DNA of 64,000 nucleotides from Knufia peltigerae (taxonomy: Eukaryota; Ascomycota; Eurotiomycetes; Chaetothyriales; Trichomeriaceae), in the NCBI GenBank assembly GCA_030247855.1, contig JAPDRN010000061.1, positions 141,880 through 205,879 of the forward strand, in the 5' to 3' direction. The position numbers and the translations under genes are program-made. The notes beneath the pieces are model-generated. The model was given only the letters and a program-made list of their open reading frames with translations, searched no databases and had not been told where the DNA came from. Below, in pieces: positions 1 to 9,154 of this stretch. How positions within the stretch are numbered: the first letter of the stretch is position 1; every line of letters starts with the position of its first letter.

Positions 1-982
1 AACTGGTCAACTGGTGGTCGGAGCTTTTCGATAGGCAAGGCCCATTATTAAACTCTCCCGGAACCCTTCAACGGCTGGGAGAGATCTCATCTGGGTGTAA
101 AACAAAGACTCTTTGCCGAATGTAAGAATGATTCCAGATGTTTATAAGCGCATAGAGGCATTGATTGTAGTAATAGTAGAAGTAGCAGCGAGCGCATCAA
201 GGGAGGAAAATAGATGCTGCTGAAAAAGGAATTTACTGTATTCGGACAGAATGGCCCGGGTTTCAGCCTCACCACGCTAATGGACCTCAACACTCGTGTA
301 CCGGATTGGTTCCTAAAGAAGCTGTTAGTACCTCGCCAAAAGCCTGGAAGCTAAAGTACCCCGGAATACCTAGGGACGTTAATGGGAATCGTTGGAGTCG
401 AGAGCGACCCATCCAGATCTTTGACCACCCGTTCCTCTGAGACCTCAGATACTCCAAACCAATAGTGGGCATTCTCCACAATATTGTCTCTTCGATGGGC
501 AGGGTTACTAAAATCTCTATTTCATGCCTTACGATGGGTACACAACACTTGGTACCTTTCCTCGTACGAATATTCCTTAGGGCTAGGACAATCGATTAGC
601 AAGGGCTAAATCAGGTTTGATCGTCCCCTGGATGAGGCTTTTTCCGATGAGAGTTTCTCCTCTCTGTGGCTTTTGCAAACCTACACATCTACATGTTCAA
701 TGATTCATACTCTGTATGTGGTGGCACGTGGAGAACTTCTAGTCATCCGGTAGTAAATTGTTCGAACACCCGCTCTTTGTCACGGTCGGAGTGAGAACGA
801 TGGGAAGAGGTTCAGAAGAGGCCAGTTTGATTGATTCTGATACTTCAATTTGAAATTACCATCGGGCTGATTTTAGCATTCAATTGAGCCTTTGCCGCAA
901 ACGACCAAATACTATGCGTATAGATCATCCTTACCATAGACCCGCAGGAATCAGTTTCGAAGCCGTAGTAGTAGTAGTAATC
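1..982. other. No supported gene; window-edge sequence beside a dead PKS
   Basis: No reading frame here can be assigned. Minus-strand frames at 287-481 and 87-293 stay open for about 65 codons and could be further decayed exons of the neighbouring minus-strand polyketide synthase relic, but I recognise no domain in them. The (GTA)n run at 966-979 (a run of Tyr codons on the minus strand) immediately follows the last recognisable carrier-domain residues. Confidence 0.5.
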
Positions 983-1206
983 TTGGCCGCCAGCGTAGAT
1001 TTCAAATATTCTGGCCGCTCGGCACAAAGTAACGTCGGCTTTGATCTGCTATAGAATCCAGCCTCGAATATCCACGGCCATCAACAAGTCCACCCTGTAC
1101 GAATGGATCGACTTTTCCGTATCGATATTCTCCGGCGTCGTCTGTAAACCCTTAGCCAGCTGCGCGCATATGGCGGCGGTGCTGGTTCTGGCCGCGTCGC
1201 CCAGAC
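983..1206 (-). pseudogene. Relic of a polyketide synthase acyl-carrier domain
   Basis: Read on the minus strand from a good acceptor (TGTGCAG at about 1207-1213), this stretch encodes an ACP helix pattern typical of the C-terminus of fungal reducing PKSs: a helix ending LAKGLQTTPENIDTEKSIHS, then YRVDLLMAVDIRGWIL, then QIKADVTL. In the family the central motif is (H/A)YGVDSL(x)AVE, with Ser carrying 4'-phosphopantetheine. Here the Ser codon (1085-1087) is TTG (Leu), the preceding Gly codon (1094-1096) is AGG (Arg), and an in-frame TAG (1049-1051) interrupts the domain. All three changes can be single transitions from functional codons. No upstream KS, AT or KR domain is present in the window, so this is an isolated, non-functional remnant. 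Confidence 0.72.
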
Positions 1207-1287
1207 CTGCACAGTGACAAGTAAGTGTGCCTCAGTGGGACAAAATCAGTATGCTACAGGTACATTTCGTCTTCTCAATCATCGAAA

Positions 1288-1365
1288 ATGAGGTTCCTAT
1301 GTTTGCACGGGCGAGGCACCAACTCGGACATCTTTGAGGCTCATAGACTGGCTACTGGCCGCCGC
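1288..1365 (+). pseudogene. N-terminal stub of an FSH-type serine hydrolase
   Basis: The frame opening at ATG 1288 begins MRFLCLHGRGTNSDIFEA. That is the signature N-terminus of fungal FSH1 / citrinin-cluster-type serine hydrolases, where the first beta strand and the oxyanion-hole glycine loop read MRFLCLHGxGTNSxIFEAQ. After about 20 residues the similarity stops. The rest of the open frame (to 1503) is compositionally unlike the family and has no GxSxG nucleophile elbow. Such hydrolases often accompany fungal PKS genes as trans-acting thioesterases, which fits the flanking ACP and reductase relics. The match is short, so the call rests on the motif and its context. Confidence 0.5.
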
Positions 1366-1744
1366 GGAAAGCGGCATGGTGGCTCTGCCCCCGTCACCCC
1401 TCCCCCCCAAACAGTGTCATACTGTTCTCCCCGCCAGAGGACATTGGGGATGACATTACTCAACAGATCAGATAGCGGGAAGAGAGATATGTCGGCTTCC
1501 TGAACGGCTCGGATGACTGGCAACAGTCCTCCTCATCCTCTACTCTTCCACCTTCTCCTACCTCGACTTGCTGCTCCAGCTCCAACAATGTGGAAGTTGC
1601 CAAATTGGGTTTTCTCCTCGACGTCCCTCACTTCTCTTTCCTCCGACTCTTCTAATGAGGCAGAAGTCAATCGAGACGGTTAGATTAATCGCAAGACAAC
1701 GTTCGGTGGCCTTCGAGTCGACATGTCTTCTCAAGACCACCGAC

Positions 1745-2709
1745 TTGTCACCGGAGCGTGTGTCTTTCTTCAAGGCCGACCTGTCCAGACCGGACCTCGG
1801 CCTGGACAAGTCCGAGTACCAACCTGCAGGTGTACGCCACGACGACCGAGATCATCCACTGCGCGTGGCCGGTGGACTTCAACAAGAGCATACACTCGTT
1901 CCGACCGAGCTTGGACGGTGTCCTGAACCTGGCGGCTTTCGCGGCCACTGTCAAACATTCCCCTTCCCTGCTCTTCATCTCGTCAGTCAGCGCCGTCAGT
2001 GGCTACAAAGGAACAGGCTCACCGTCGACCGTTGTTGTTGTCCCTGAGACCGGGGATCGTCGGCTGGATCCCCGTCGACCGGTTGCCAGCCGTGATTGTC
2101 GAAGTTGCTCGAGGACTCATGACGACAAGGGACCACTCGGCTGCTGCTGCTGCTCCCGCCGGCACAAAACACAAAGACTCTCAAGCTCAAGTCTGCCACG
2201 CCGTCAACCCTGCCACTGTCAGATGGATCGATCTCGTCGGCATGGTACAACAGGCTCTTCGACAGAAAACAAGGAGTCGATCGGATGGCTCGTTGAGTGG
2301 CGATTACGACGTCAAGATTGTCTCTTTTGAGGAGTGGCTCGGTCGCCTGAGGTACAGTAGCAGTGGTAGTGGTAATCACAAGGGAGGGTTCGACGAGACT
2401 GATGCTGATGCTGTGGCAACACAAAAAAACCCGGGGTTAAACTACTCGAATTCTACGAGTCTTCATTATTGTCGAATCCGGAATTTGCTACTGCCACTAC
2501 TACCACTGACTCCCGCGGGAGGTGGTCAACAACAACGACACCAACAAGGGTTATTGGCTAGGCTTGACTTGACCAAGACAATCGAGGTGAGCCAGACGTT
2601 AGCATCTCTAGAAGCCGTCGAGTCTGAATGGGTCTCTGGGTGGGTCGACAAGTGGATCTACTCCTCCTCCTCCTACAATACAATAGTAAGGGAGTTTTCG
2701 AAACACTAA
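1745..2709 (+). pseudogene. Relic of an NRPS/PKS-type thioester reductase domain
   Basis: Pieces of one NAD(P)-binding reductase domain (Male-sterility/NAD_binding_4 type, which releases thioester-bound products as aldehydes) lie in order but in different frames. The strand-4 segment VSFFKADLSRPDLGLDKSEY is at 1763-1822 (frame 2). EIIHCAWPVDFNKSIHSF followed by LLFISSVSAVSG is at 1844-1999 (frame 3). WIPVDRLPAVIVEVARG and HAVNPATVRWIDLVG lie between 2062 and 2250 (frame 1). KKPGVKLLEFYESSLLSNPEF is at 2424-2486 (frame 3), just after an A7 run. The C-terminal helices TLASLEAVESEWVSGWVD are at 2599-2652 (frame 1). About 100 residues between the SSVS and WIPVD motifs, including the YxxxK catalytic segment, are missing. 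The copy is therefore dead by both deletion and frameshift. Confidence 0.75.
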
Positions 2710-3573
2710 TTGTACAATACACCGTAGTATACTCCGTACTATGCTCCGTGTTAAATTACCCTACTCTTGGTTGGGTACCTAGGCATGTATTGTAGGTAAA
2801 GTACGGAGGGTAACAGGTACAACGCGCACCCTCGGGTAGCCTTCTCTATTAGGATTGATCCTTCTGACCTAATACTGTACAGTAGGTCTTTAGTGCCTAT
2901 TTGACGTACAAGCCCACCCGATAACTCCGTATCACCCCTAGTCTTTCAAGGGCATTATAGGCACTGGTCTCCAAATATTCAGGCCTCATTAACCCCCCTT
3001 GTAGGCCTTCACCCCTGTAAGATATCGTGATATTTCAACACATTCTCTGTTCACTCAGCTTCCAGTCACACTCTCTCGCCTCTACTCTTACTGATGATGG
3101 TTCATTCATAGTCTGTAATAATTTCTCGTGCGTACCTATCATTAGCCCTCATAACTGGAACAGGAATCAGTGATCTAATCCACGGGAGATGATTTCTGTT
3201 GTTGCCAACCTGGAAATCAGGTCTGGGAGTCGGGCTTCGCCGTGAAATCGCAGTTATTACCAGTACGGAGTACGGTGCCTGTTGGTACTTCTGTTGAATT
3301 TAAAAACTTCTGCTTCCGAGGCCCCTAGTCCACCCTAATGCATGTACAAGTAGTGACGTAAGTTGCCCCGGAAAGTCTTGTTCAGACAAACTTGGAAGAT
3401 GTCATCGTCTCCTTCGTGAGGGAGAGAGAAGAAGAATTGTTACGGAGTTTATTTTTTACTATATGCCACGACGAGTACTCGAGTAGTAACAATTCTAGGT
3501 ATATACCTACCCAAAGTACCTTCTATATGCTCGCTCGAAACACAAAGTCGACTGGCCGAAAAGACGGGAAAAA
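2710..3573. other. Noncoding; several TACGGAGTA-type words
   Basis: No gene is supported. The stretch carries variants of the dispersed palindromic word TACGGAGTA/TACTCCGTA at about 2730-2741, 2801-2809, 3262-3275 and 3439-3448. It ends in the A-rich 5' leader of the GNAT gene. Confidence 0.55.
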
Positions 3574-4320
3574 ATGTCCGGAACGATAACGACAACACCT
3601 CACAATGCTCAACACTGCAAAACTTGGACTCGAGATGGTTTCTTGATCTCTACGGACCCGTTTCTCATCCACATCCCAACGCTCCAGAAGGCCTTTGACT
3701 CGGATGATATGTACTGGGCCAGATCGATGCCAGAGCCGGAAATGAGGACCATGTTGGACCATTCGTTTTGTTTTGGATTGTATTCTCCCACGCCGTCGCC
3801 CCCTCCAGCCCCCGGTACTGCTGACGCGATGGATTCGAGTATGATACGACCACTGGATCCGTCGACCACTTTGCATGAGATTGCCGAGGGGGTTCATCGA
3901 CGGCAGCAGCAGCAGCAGAAGAAGAACAAGCAAGGTACGACGACGATACAGGGAATAGCACCGACGACGACCACGACCACGACGAAAAGGATTGACTCTA
4001 GCGAGAAAGAAAAAGAAGACTCGTCGTCATCATCACTAATTGGATTCGCCAGAGGGATCACGGATCGCGTCACCTTCTTCTACCTAACCGACGTTTGGGT
4101 CTCGTCGGAATGGCGTGGCCAGGGCCTAGGCAAGTGGTTGATCTCATGCGTACAGGAGGTGGTCGGGGACATGGAGCATCTCAGGAGGTGCATGTTGGTC
4201 ATCGGCCAGCACCAAGGAGGAAAAGAGGCAGAGACATTCTACGCCAAATCGATGAAGATGGAACGGTTGGGCGAGGATGTGGTGCCGTTGCATTGGAAGG
4301 GGCCGGGGTGTACTTTTTAG
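3574..4320 (+). CDS. GNAT-family N-acetyltransferase
   Basis: A single-exon gene of 248 residues. The N-terminal half (DGFLISTDPFLIHIPTLQKA, then WARSMPEPEM) and the C-terminal half match small fungal GNAT enzymes that acetylate amino groups using acetyl-CoA. The acetyl-CoA loop is visible as EWRGQGLGKWLI (R/QxxGxG/A) after strand 4 (VTFFYLTDVWV), and the C-terminus has the strand-7 pattern ERLGEDVVPLHW. An insert of about 45 residues rich in Gln, Lys, Thr and Ser (from about residue 109, encoded by CAG/ACG/TCG runs at 3900-4035) separates the two halves of the fold and is probably a disordered loop. The substrate cannot be predicted. The start at 3574 has an A-rich context (AAAA before ATG) and no upstream in-frame ATG. 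Confidence 0.85.
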   Translation: MSGTITTTPHNAQHCKTWTRDGFLISTDPFLIHIPTLQKAFDSDDMYWARSMPEPEMRTMLDHSFCFGLYSPTPSPPPAPGTADAMDSSMIRPLDPSTTLHEIAEGVHRRQQQQQKKNKQGTTTIQGIAPTTTTTTTKRIDSSEKEKEDSSSSSLIGFARGITDRVTFFYLTDVWVSSEWRGQGLGKWLISCVQEVVGDMEHLRRCMLVIGQHQGGKEAETFYAKSMKMERLGEDVVPLHWKGPGCTF

Positions 4321-5237
4321 TTGGCCTTTTTGTTCCCTCCCCTCCCCAAAAAAGGAAACAGAAGAAGAAGCAAAACAATTACTCAACACCTAACCTTAGG
4401 AAAACTGCCAGGTAGTACTCGGAGGCTGTTGCAACGTTGTTTGTCGGTCCTTGCTCCGTAGTTTACATTCCATATGTCCCTGGCACATTCCGACATTTCA
4501 CATTTCCCACTTCCCAAACTGAAGTCAACCCCACTCTGTGGACGGCAAGAATATAAATTCTACCACTTCTGTATTACGCACAACAATATGCTACCATCTA
4601 TTGTCCAAAAAAGAGTCAATTTGGCGTTGTTGACTGATGAAAACTCGACACCCAAATTGGGTTGATTTTTAGGGAAAGAGAGTACCTATAACGAGGCGAG
4701 TTTAGTTAAAGGGTATGCCTGTGAGGGGTGTATATATGGGGGAGGAGTGCCTGTGATAGGCGCGTTCCAGTCAAAGAGAGAGTGGCTACTATTTAGGTAT
4801 AGCGCCGTGGCGTCGTGCGTAATACCCATCGACCCTGTGGACAGTTTATGATGTCTCGTTTCTTGTCAGCCTGGTGCAAACTCGCAACCTCTAGGCCTCA
4901 TCAATCGATGAAAGTAACTGAGTCGATGGACTGACTATGTCCAAAGGCTGCGTGTTGCGAGCGCAGGGCAAGTGCAAATGGCGCCCGCGCATTCATGTTT
5001 CAGACGTGCATGAAGGGTATGTGCCGAGTGCGTGACAACAAGGCAACATTCCAGACCTTGTCCCATTTCCAAATCCATCTACCAAGGACAGCAATTGGTC
5101 TCGAGGGTCATCGTTTTGAATCTCAATGCGTGGCCGATCTATAAAACCAACCCTTCCCCCCCCTCCCCCTTCCCGCTGAACGGCATTCCTCTTCCTGACA
5201 CACAGTACCAAAGCGAGTGTTCCATTTCGACGAAGCT
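4321..5237. other. Noncoding with a possible degenerate MITE
   Basis: No gene is supported. TATTACGCAC at 4572-4581 and its inverted copy GTGCGTAATA at about 4816-4826 lie roughly 250 bp apart. The right end (continuing CCCATCGA) resembles the terminal repeats of the element at 39979-40217, so this may be an old copy. The pyrimidine-rich stretch at 5150-5178 is the probable core promoter or leader of the downstream gene. Confidence 0.4.
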
Positions 5238-6521
5238 ATGCCGCTGGTCGATTACGAATCTGGGAATCCCCCCATCAAGTATGATTACCGCCGCCCAGAC
5301 CTCCAATACAAAAACGTCAGGCCTGGCCAGCGGTTCGAAGGGGCCCGGAACCCTCCGGGCACGGCGCCCGGTTGCCGGTGCCTCGCCAGCACGTGCAAGA
5401 CGGAAGAAGAATGCCCGTTCAGGGCGGACGAATCGTTCCTCAAGACGTTCAGTCGGGAGAATGAGTTGTGCTGGGCATGCGGCTGGACGATCGGCTGTCA
5501 GTCAAGGTCGTACTCGCCACGACTCAAGATCATGCACGTCCGATACAACATAGGCCTGTGGGATCTCGGGTCCCACTGGGTGTTGCGCGACTACCCCGAC
5601 GATGGCACGGCCGGCAACGGGTACATGACGCACGTCTATCTGCGCGAGCATCTGGGTCGGAAGATCCCCATCGTGGAGGAGATGCGACTGTTCCCCGCGC
5701 CTCCCATCAACTTCACGGTCGAGTCGAGGGCCCAGGGGAAGCAGCTCATGGCGATCTGGCACACCCTCTCGCGTCGACAGATCCGCAACTATCAGGACCA
5801 GATGGTCGACATCCTCAAGCACATGCGGCAGCTGACGGCGCCACGCCCACAAAAGGTCAACGGCGACCGACTGGGGGATTGTCTCACCTGCATATGCGAC
5901 CCCGGCCATCCTCCCTGGTGCGTGGACATTGGCTTCACCGACGAGGAGTGGCTGGAGAACCTTGCCGGAGACATCCGGTGGTGCCTCGTGGCGAGGCACG
6001 GGATCGCGGACCCCGAGGTCCTCGAGGAGAGGTTCCAGGAAGTCAAAGACACCATTCCGGACAATGCGCCCTTCGTGATGACGCACGCGGATCTGAACCT
6101 CACCAACATCATCGTCAAGGACGACAAGATCGAGGCCATCGTCGACTGGGAAATGGCCGGATTCTATCCCTGGTGGGCAGAGAGATTCCGGGTCATGAAG
6201 ACCGGCGGCCCCACGGAGAGGTTCTTCCGTGGTGTCTGGGACAGGGTCCATCCCGATTTGAAAGAAGACCACTATGGATCCAAAGTGTACAGCTGGAAGG
6301 TCTTTGAGGCCAAGTTGCGTAACTACGAGGGAGAGCACGAGCCGGAAGATCCAAACGACCACCCCGGCGGCTACGTTCGTGGGCCCTTCTGCAGATGCCA
6401 CCCGGCCGGAGGCTACATCAACCCGAGAGATGCCGGAGTCAGGATGAAGCATACGCCGCGGGATTGGAGGAAGCTTATGAAGGAGAATCAACAGCGTCGG
6501 GAGGTTGAAAAGAGACGTTGA
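5238..6521 (+). CDS. APH-fold phosphotransferase-like protein
   Basis: A protein of 427 residues from the ATG at 5238. The open frame extends further upstream only through a GTG. The central and C-terminal parts show the aminoglycoside-phosphotransferase/choline-kinase-like fold. A nucleotide-lobe segment (RYNIGLWDLGSHWVLRDYP) is followed by the catalytic loop HADLNLTN (His283, Asp285, Asn290) and the metal-binding IVDWEMAG (Asp303). Fungi carry many such proteins of unknown substrate. Unusual features are a Cys-rich segment near the N-terminus (GCRCLASTCKTEEECPF and LCWACGW) and another short one near the C-terminus (FCRCHPAGG), which I do not recognise as a named motif. Within the fold the ATP-lobe lysine is not obvious, so kinase activity is uncertain. 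Single exon. Confidence 0.8.
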   Translation: MPLVDYESGNPPIKYDYRRPDLQYKNVRPGQRFEGARNPPGTAPGCRCLASTCKTEEECPFRADESFLKTFSRENELCWACGWTIGCQSRSYSPRLKIMHVRYNIGLWDLGSHWVLRDYPDDGTAGNGYMTHVYLREHLGRKIPIVEEMRLFPAPPINFTVESRAQGKQLMAIWHTLSRRQIRNYQDQMVDILKHMRQLTAPRPQKVNGDRLGDCLTCICDPGHPPWCVDIGFTDEEWLENLAGDIRWCLVARHGIADPEVLEERFQEVKDTIPDNAPFVMTHADLNLTNIIVKDDKIEAIVDWEMAGFYPWWAERFRVMKTGGPTERFFRGVWDRVHPDLKEDHYGSKVYSWKVFEAKLRNYEGEHEPEDPNDHPGGYVRGPFCRCHPAGGYINPRDAGVRMKHTPRDWRKLMKENQQRREVEKRR

Positions 6522-7012
6522 ACGCCAACTGTACATGGCCGCCCCCTCCTTTTCTGACCCCTTTCGTTTACTGGAAAAAACGTATCACTTTACAGAATCG
6601 TCAGGAGTCAAAATTCTCTGGAAAACCCTGAGGCTACATACTGCGACTCGCCAGGGCCAGGATGAGGTCCACACGTTGTGCGCATGGAGCGTTCCCTACC
6701 TGACAGAGGTGTGGGTACTAGTCTTGGAAAGATGATTTTCAGCATTCAAACAACCATACAGAGCTTGTCTAACAATACGAGGACTTCCATGAGCGCGTGT
6801 TCCGCAGCCAGCTTTGTGACTTCTCTCATTTTTTTTCTCCCCCTATTTTTGGCTTTTTTTGGCTTTTGTTTTCTTCAAAGGAAAAAGGGTCTCTCTCTGC
6901 CTCTCTTATCGTCGGGCAATTGGTCTCGTGCTGGGGAAATCGGCACACCATCCACACATTGACGTCCATCTCAATCTTCTCGGTTGCACGGACTTGGGTA
7001 TCTCGAGGGAAT
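6522..7012. other. Noncoding, convergent 3' ends
   Basis: The 3' flanks of two convergent genes. The stretch contains T-rich runs (for example 6828-6863) and no coding signal I can support. Confidence 0.5.
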
Positions 7013-7574
7013 TCAAGGTCGGAACGCCACGATGACGCATTCTCTTGTGTCCAGGGCCACATTGAATACTGAATTTTCAGTATTTGATGTAGCTTGTGGC
7101 GTCTACATGACGAACTCAGGTTAGCGTGCTGTGACTATGACCACCAAAAAACAGCCGAAATGATAGTCGACCACAAGACAGGGAAGGCCATGTACTCACT
7201 GGAAATGACTTCCTCGCCCGTGATGATCTCTCGCAGCTTCCGATGCAATCGCACCTTGTAGCAGTGTATGCATTTTCTGCGATGAAGCTGGACTTGTCGG
7301 CCTCGGGCTGTTGCTGAACAAGACGTCTTGTGAAGATTTCAATCTCTGGCGGTCCTTCGGCTCCAAACACATCCCAGTGAAGAAGAACATCCTGAACGTC
7401 GGTTTTGATATGGACAAAGCTGCACTCCGTCATGGTGAGAAACTCCAAGGCGTTTCGGGCAATTTCGGATAGATCGCCGTCCCTGGAGAGACCAGCCTGT
7501 CGATTGATGCGGTATTCGGCCCAGTGGACCGCTGTTCGAGCCAAAAGGTTCTCGGATGTAGATGGATGGGCCAT
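7013..7574 (-). CDS. Hypothetical protein, two exons, C-terminus uncertain
   Basis: The gene starts at ATG 7574 (MAHPSTSENLLARTAVHWAE) and reads a helical, plausible protein with LSEIARNALEFLTMTECSF and VLLHWDVFGAEGPPEIEI. A good donor (GTGAGT, 7194-7199) and acceptor (TAG, 7103-7105) define a 97-bp intron. Joining in the first frame gives a second exon ending at 7013. From about residue 95, however, the overlapping frame (KLREIITGEEVIS) looks more protein-like than the continued first frame. That frame would end at the TGA at 7077-7079 after the same intron. This could reflect a frameshift in the genome or the assembly. I do not recognise the family. Confidence 0.5.
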
Positions 7575-9154
7575 GGCAGTACGAGCATGCCTTTGCGTCC
7601 GACGCGTTGTTTGTTCAGCAGAGCAGACAGGTGTTGAAGGACGGCAATATTCTTGCCGTTGTTTCTATTGATGTCTGATGTCTGGTGTGGGTTTGGGTTT
7701 TTTCTTTCCTTCTTCTCTCTTCGTTTTCGTCACGAGGGACAGGATTTATATTCTATCACAAAATCTTCCCAGGGGCAGGAAACATCAAACTCCTTGGTGT
7801 CGTGATTCTGTTTGTTTGAATTCTGCCCAAGCGATTTTCTTTCTCTCCCTTCCTGGTTGGTGTTCTTCGGGCCACTGCCCTCAATCATCAACAAGGAGGC
7901 GAGGATGATCCTTTGTCACTGTTTGACAATCACATCACCCCATATCTGCCTGCTTCCATTTTTAGGGGGGCTTTTCTGGGAGGAGGGGGGGGGAACAACC
8001 ACCAAAAACAATCAAATGCATGGCATTGCCGCGGGGTGCCTTCTCTCCCATGGGTATTGCACCTCAACAACATTGAACAGCAATCATCAATGTTGCCTTC
8101 TGGTGAGCGAAAAGGACAAGAAAGTGGGGGGAATGAGAGAACAATGGGGGCATGAGCAGTCATGAATGTCTTTTCTTCTACAGAAAGGAAAGAAGAGGGC
8201 GGATAGAAACAGCCAAAAAAAGTCACCAAGGCAGCAAGGCAGCAAGGCTCCGGCGGAATCACTCCCCCCGGGAGAGACCAAACAATGAAAGTCTTTCTCT
8301 CTCTCTCTCTCTGTCTCTTGTTCGGATTATTTGGGGTTGAGTTGGGTTGGGCTTTGGTTTCTTCAGGACTTGTCTCTTTACCAAAAAAAGGAAAAAGAAG
8401 AGAAGAGAGAAAATACGTTCGCTGTTTGCTGTTCACGAATGAGAGAGTCAACGCGGACCTCGTTCCTGAAGTACATGGAGGACCACCTCCCCCCTTACCT
8501 AGACAGGTGGCTAGTCTGATCGTAGCAGTCGCACACAGCACCGCCACTTACCCACGTAGGTATAACGTTTCCCAGAGGTACGCGCCAGAAGAAAAAAAAA
8601 AGATGTCTTCTTCCTTCTCAGCGTGCATACATCAGATTTCTCCTCGAAAGGGAAAAATAAAACGATTAAAAATTGGGCAGCCATTTTGACCCACCCCCGA
8701 AACAAGCCCACGACGCTTAGATGGGAGAGTCAGTCGCGACGACTTTTCTATTTTGCAGTCTTCACTTGACCATGAGTTGTAGTTCCCTCTTCCATACTAG
8801 TTTTGTTACCCTTCATGTAAGGGGTGGGTAGTATGGATGATACTATTCCCCCTCGTGGGAGGGTCTCTGACCATATAGTAGCTACTGCTCAGACAAAGCC
8901 TCAAAAGATCAGGCACCAAAAAAAACTGAGAGACTCGGTCAGTACGGAGTACTGACCGAACAAAGATTCTCCATCAATTGTGTCGAATGTCGAGCACTTT
9001 ATAATGACACATAGGAAAGGAAAAGGGTTGAACGGCTGGCGGTGATGTTACAGTAGTATCATTTAGACATATCGATCGCCGAGGCGACCTTGCTATAACA
9101 AAAGTTGTGACAATACGCCCATCGGAACCATGAAATAGCAAAAAGAAAGAGTGA
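7575..9154. other. Noncoding, low-complexity intergenic region
   Basis: No gene is supported. The stretch contains G-rich and T-rich runs, a (CT)n microsatellite at about 8296-8315, and a perfect TACGGAGTA-type palindrome at 8943-8953. The long minus-strand frame at 7930-8547 is low complexity and unlike a protein. Confidence 0.5.

Noticed and set aside
5502..6536. 344-codon minus-strand open frame
   Set aside because: Antisense shadow of the APH-fold gene, which has clear catalytic motifs on the plus strand.
7930..8547. 205-codon minus-strand frame
   Set aside because: Low-complexity Phe/Ser/Pro composition following T- and G-rich runs. No start context, no domain.
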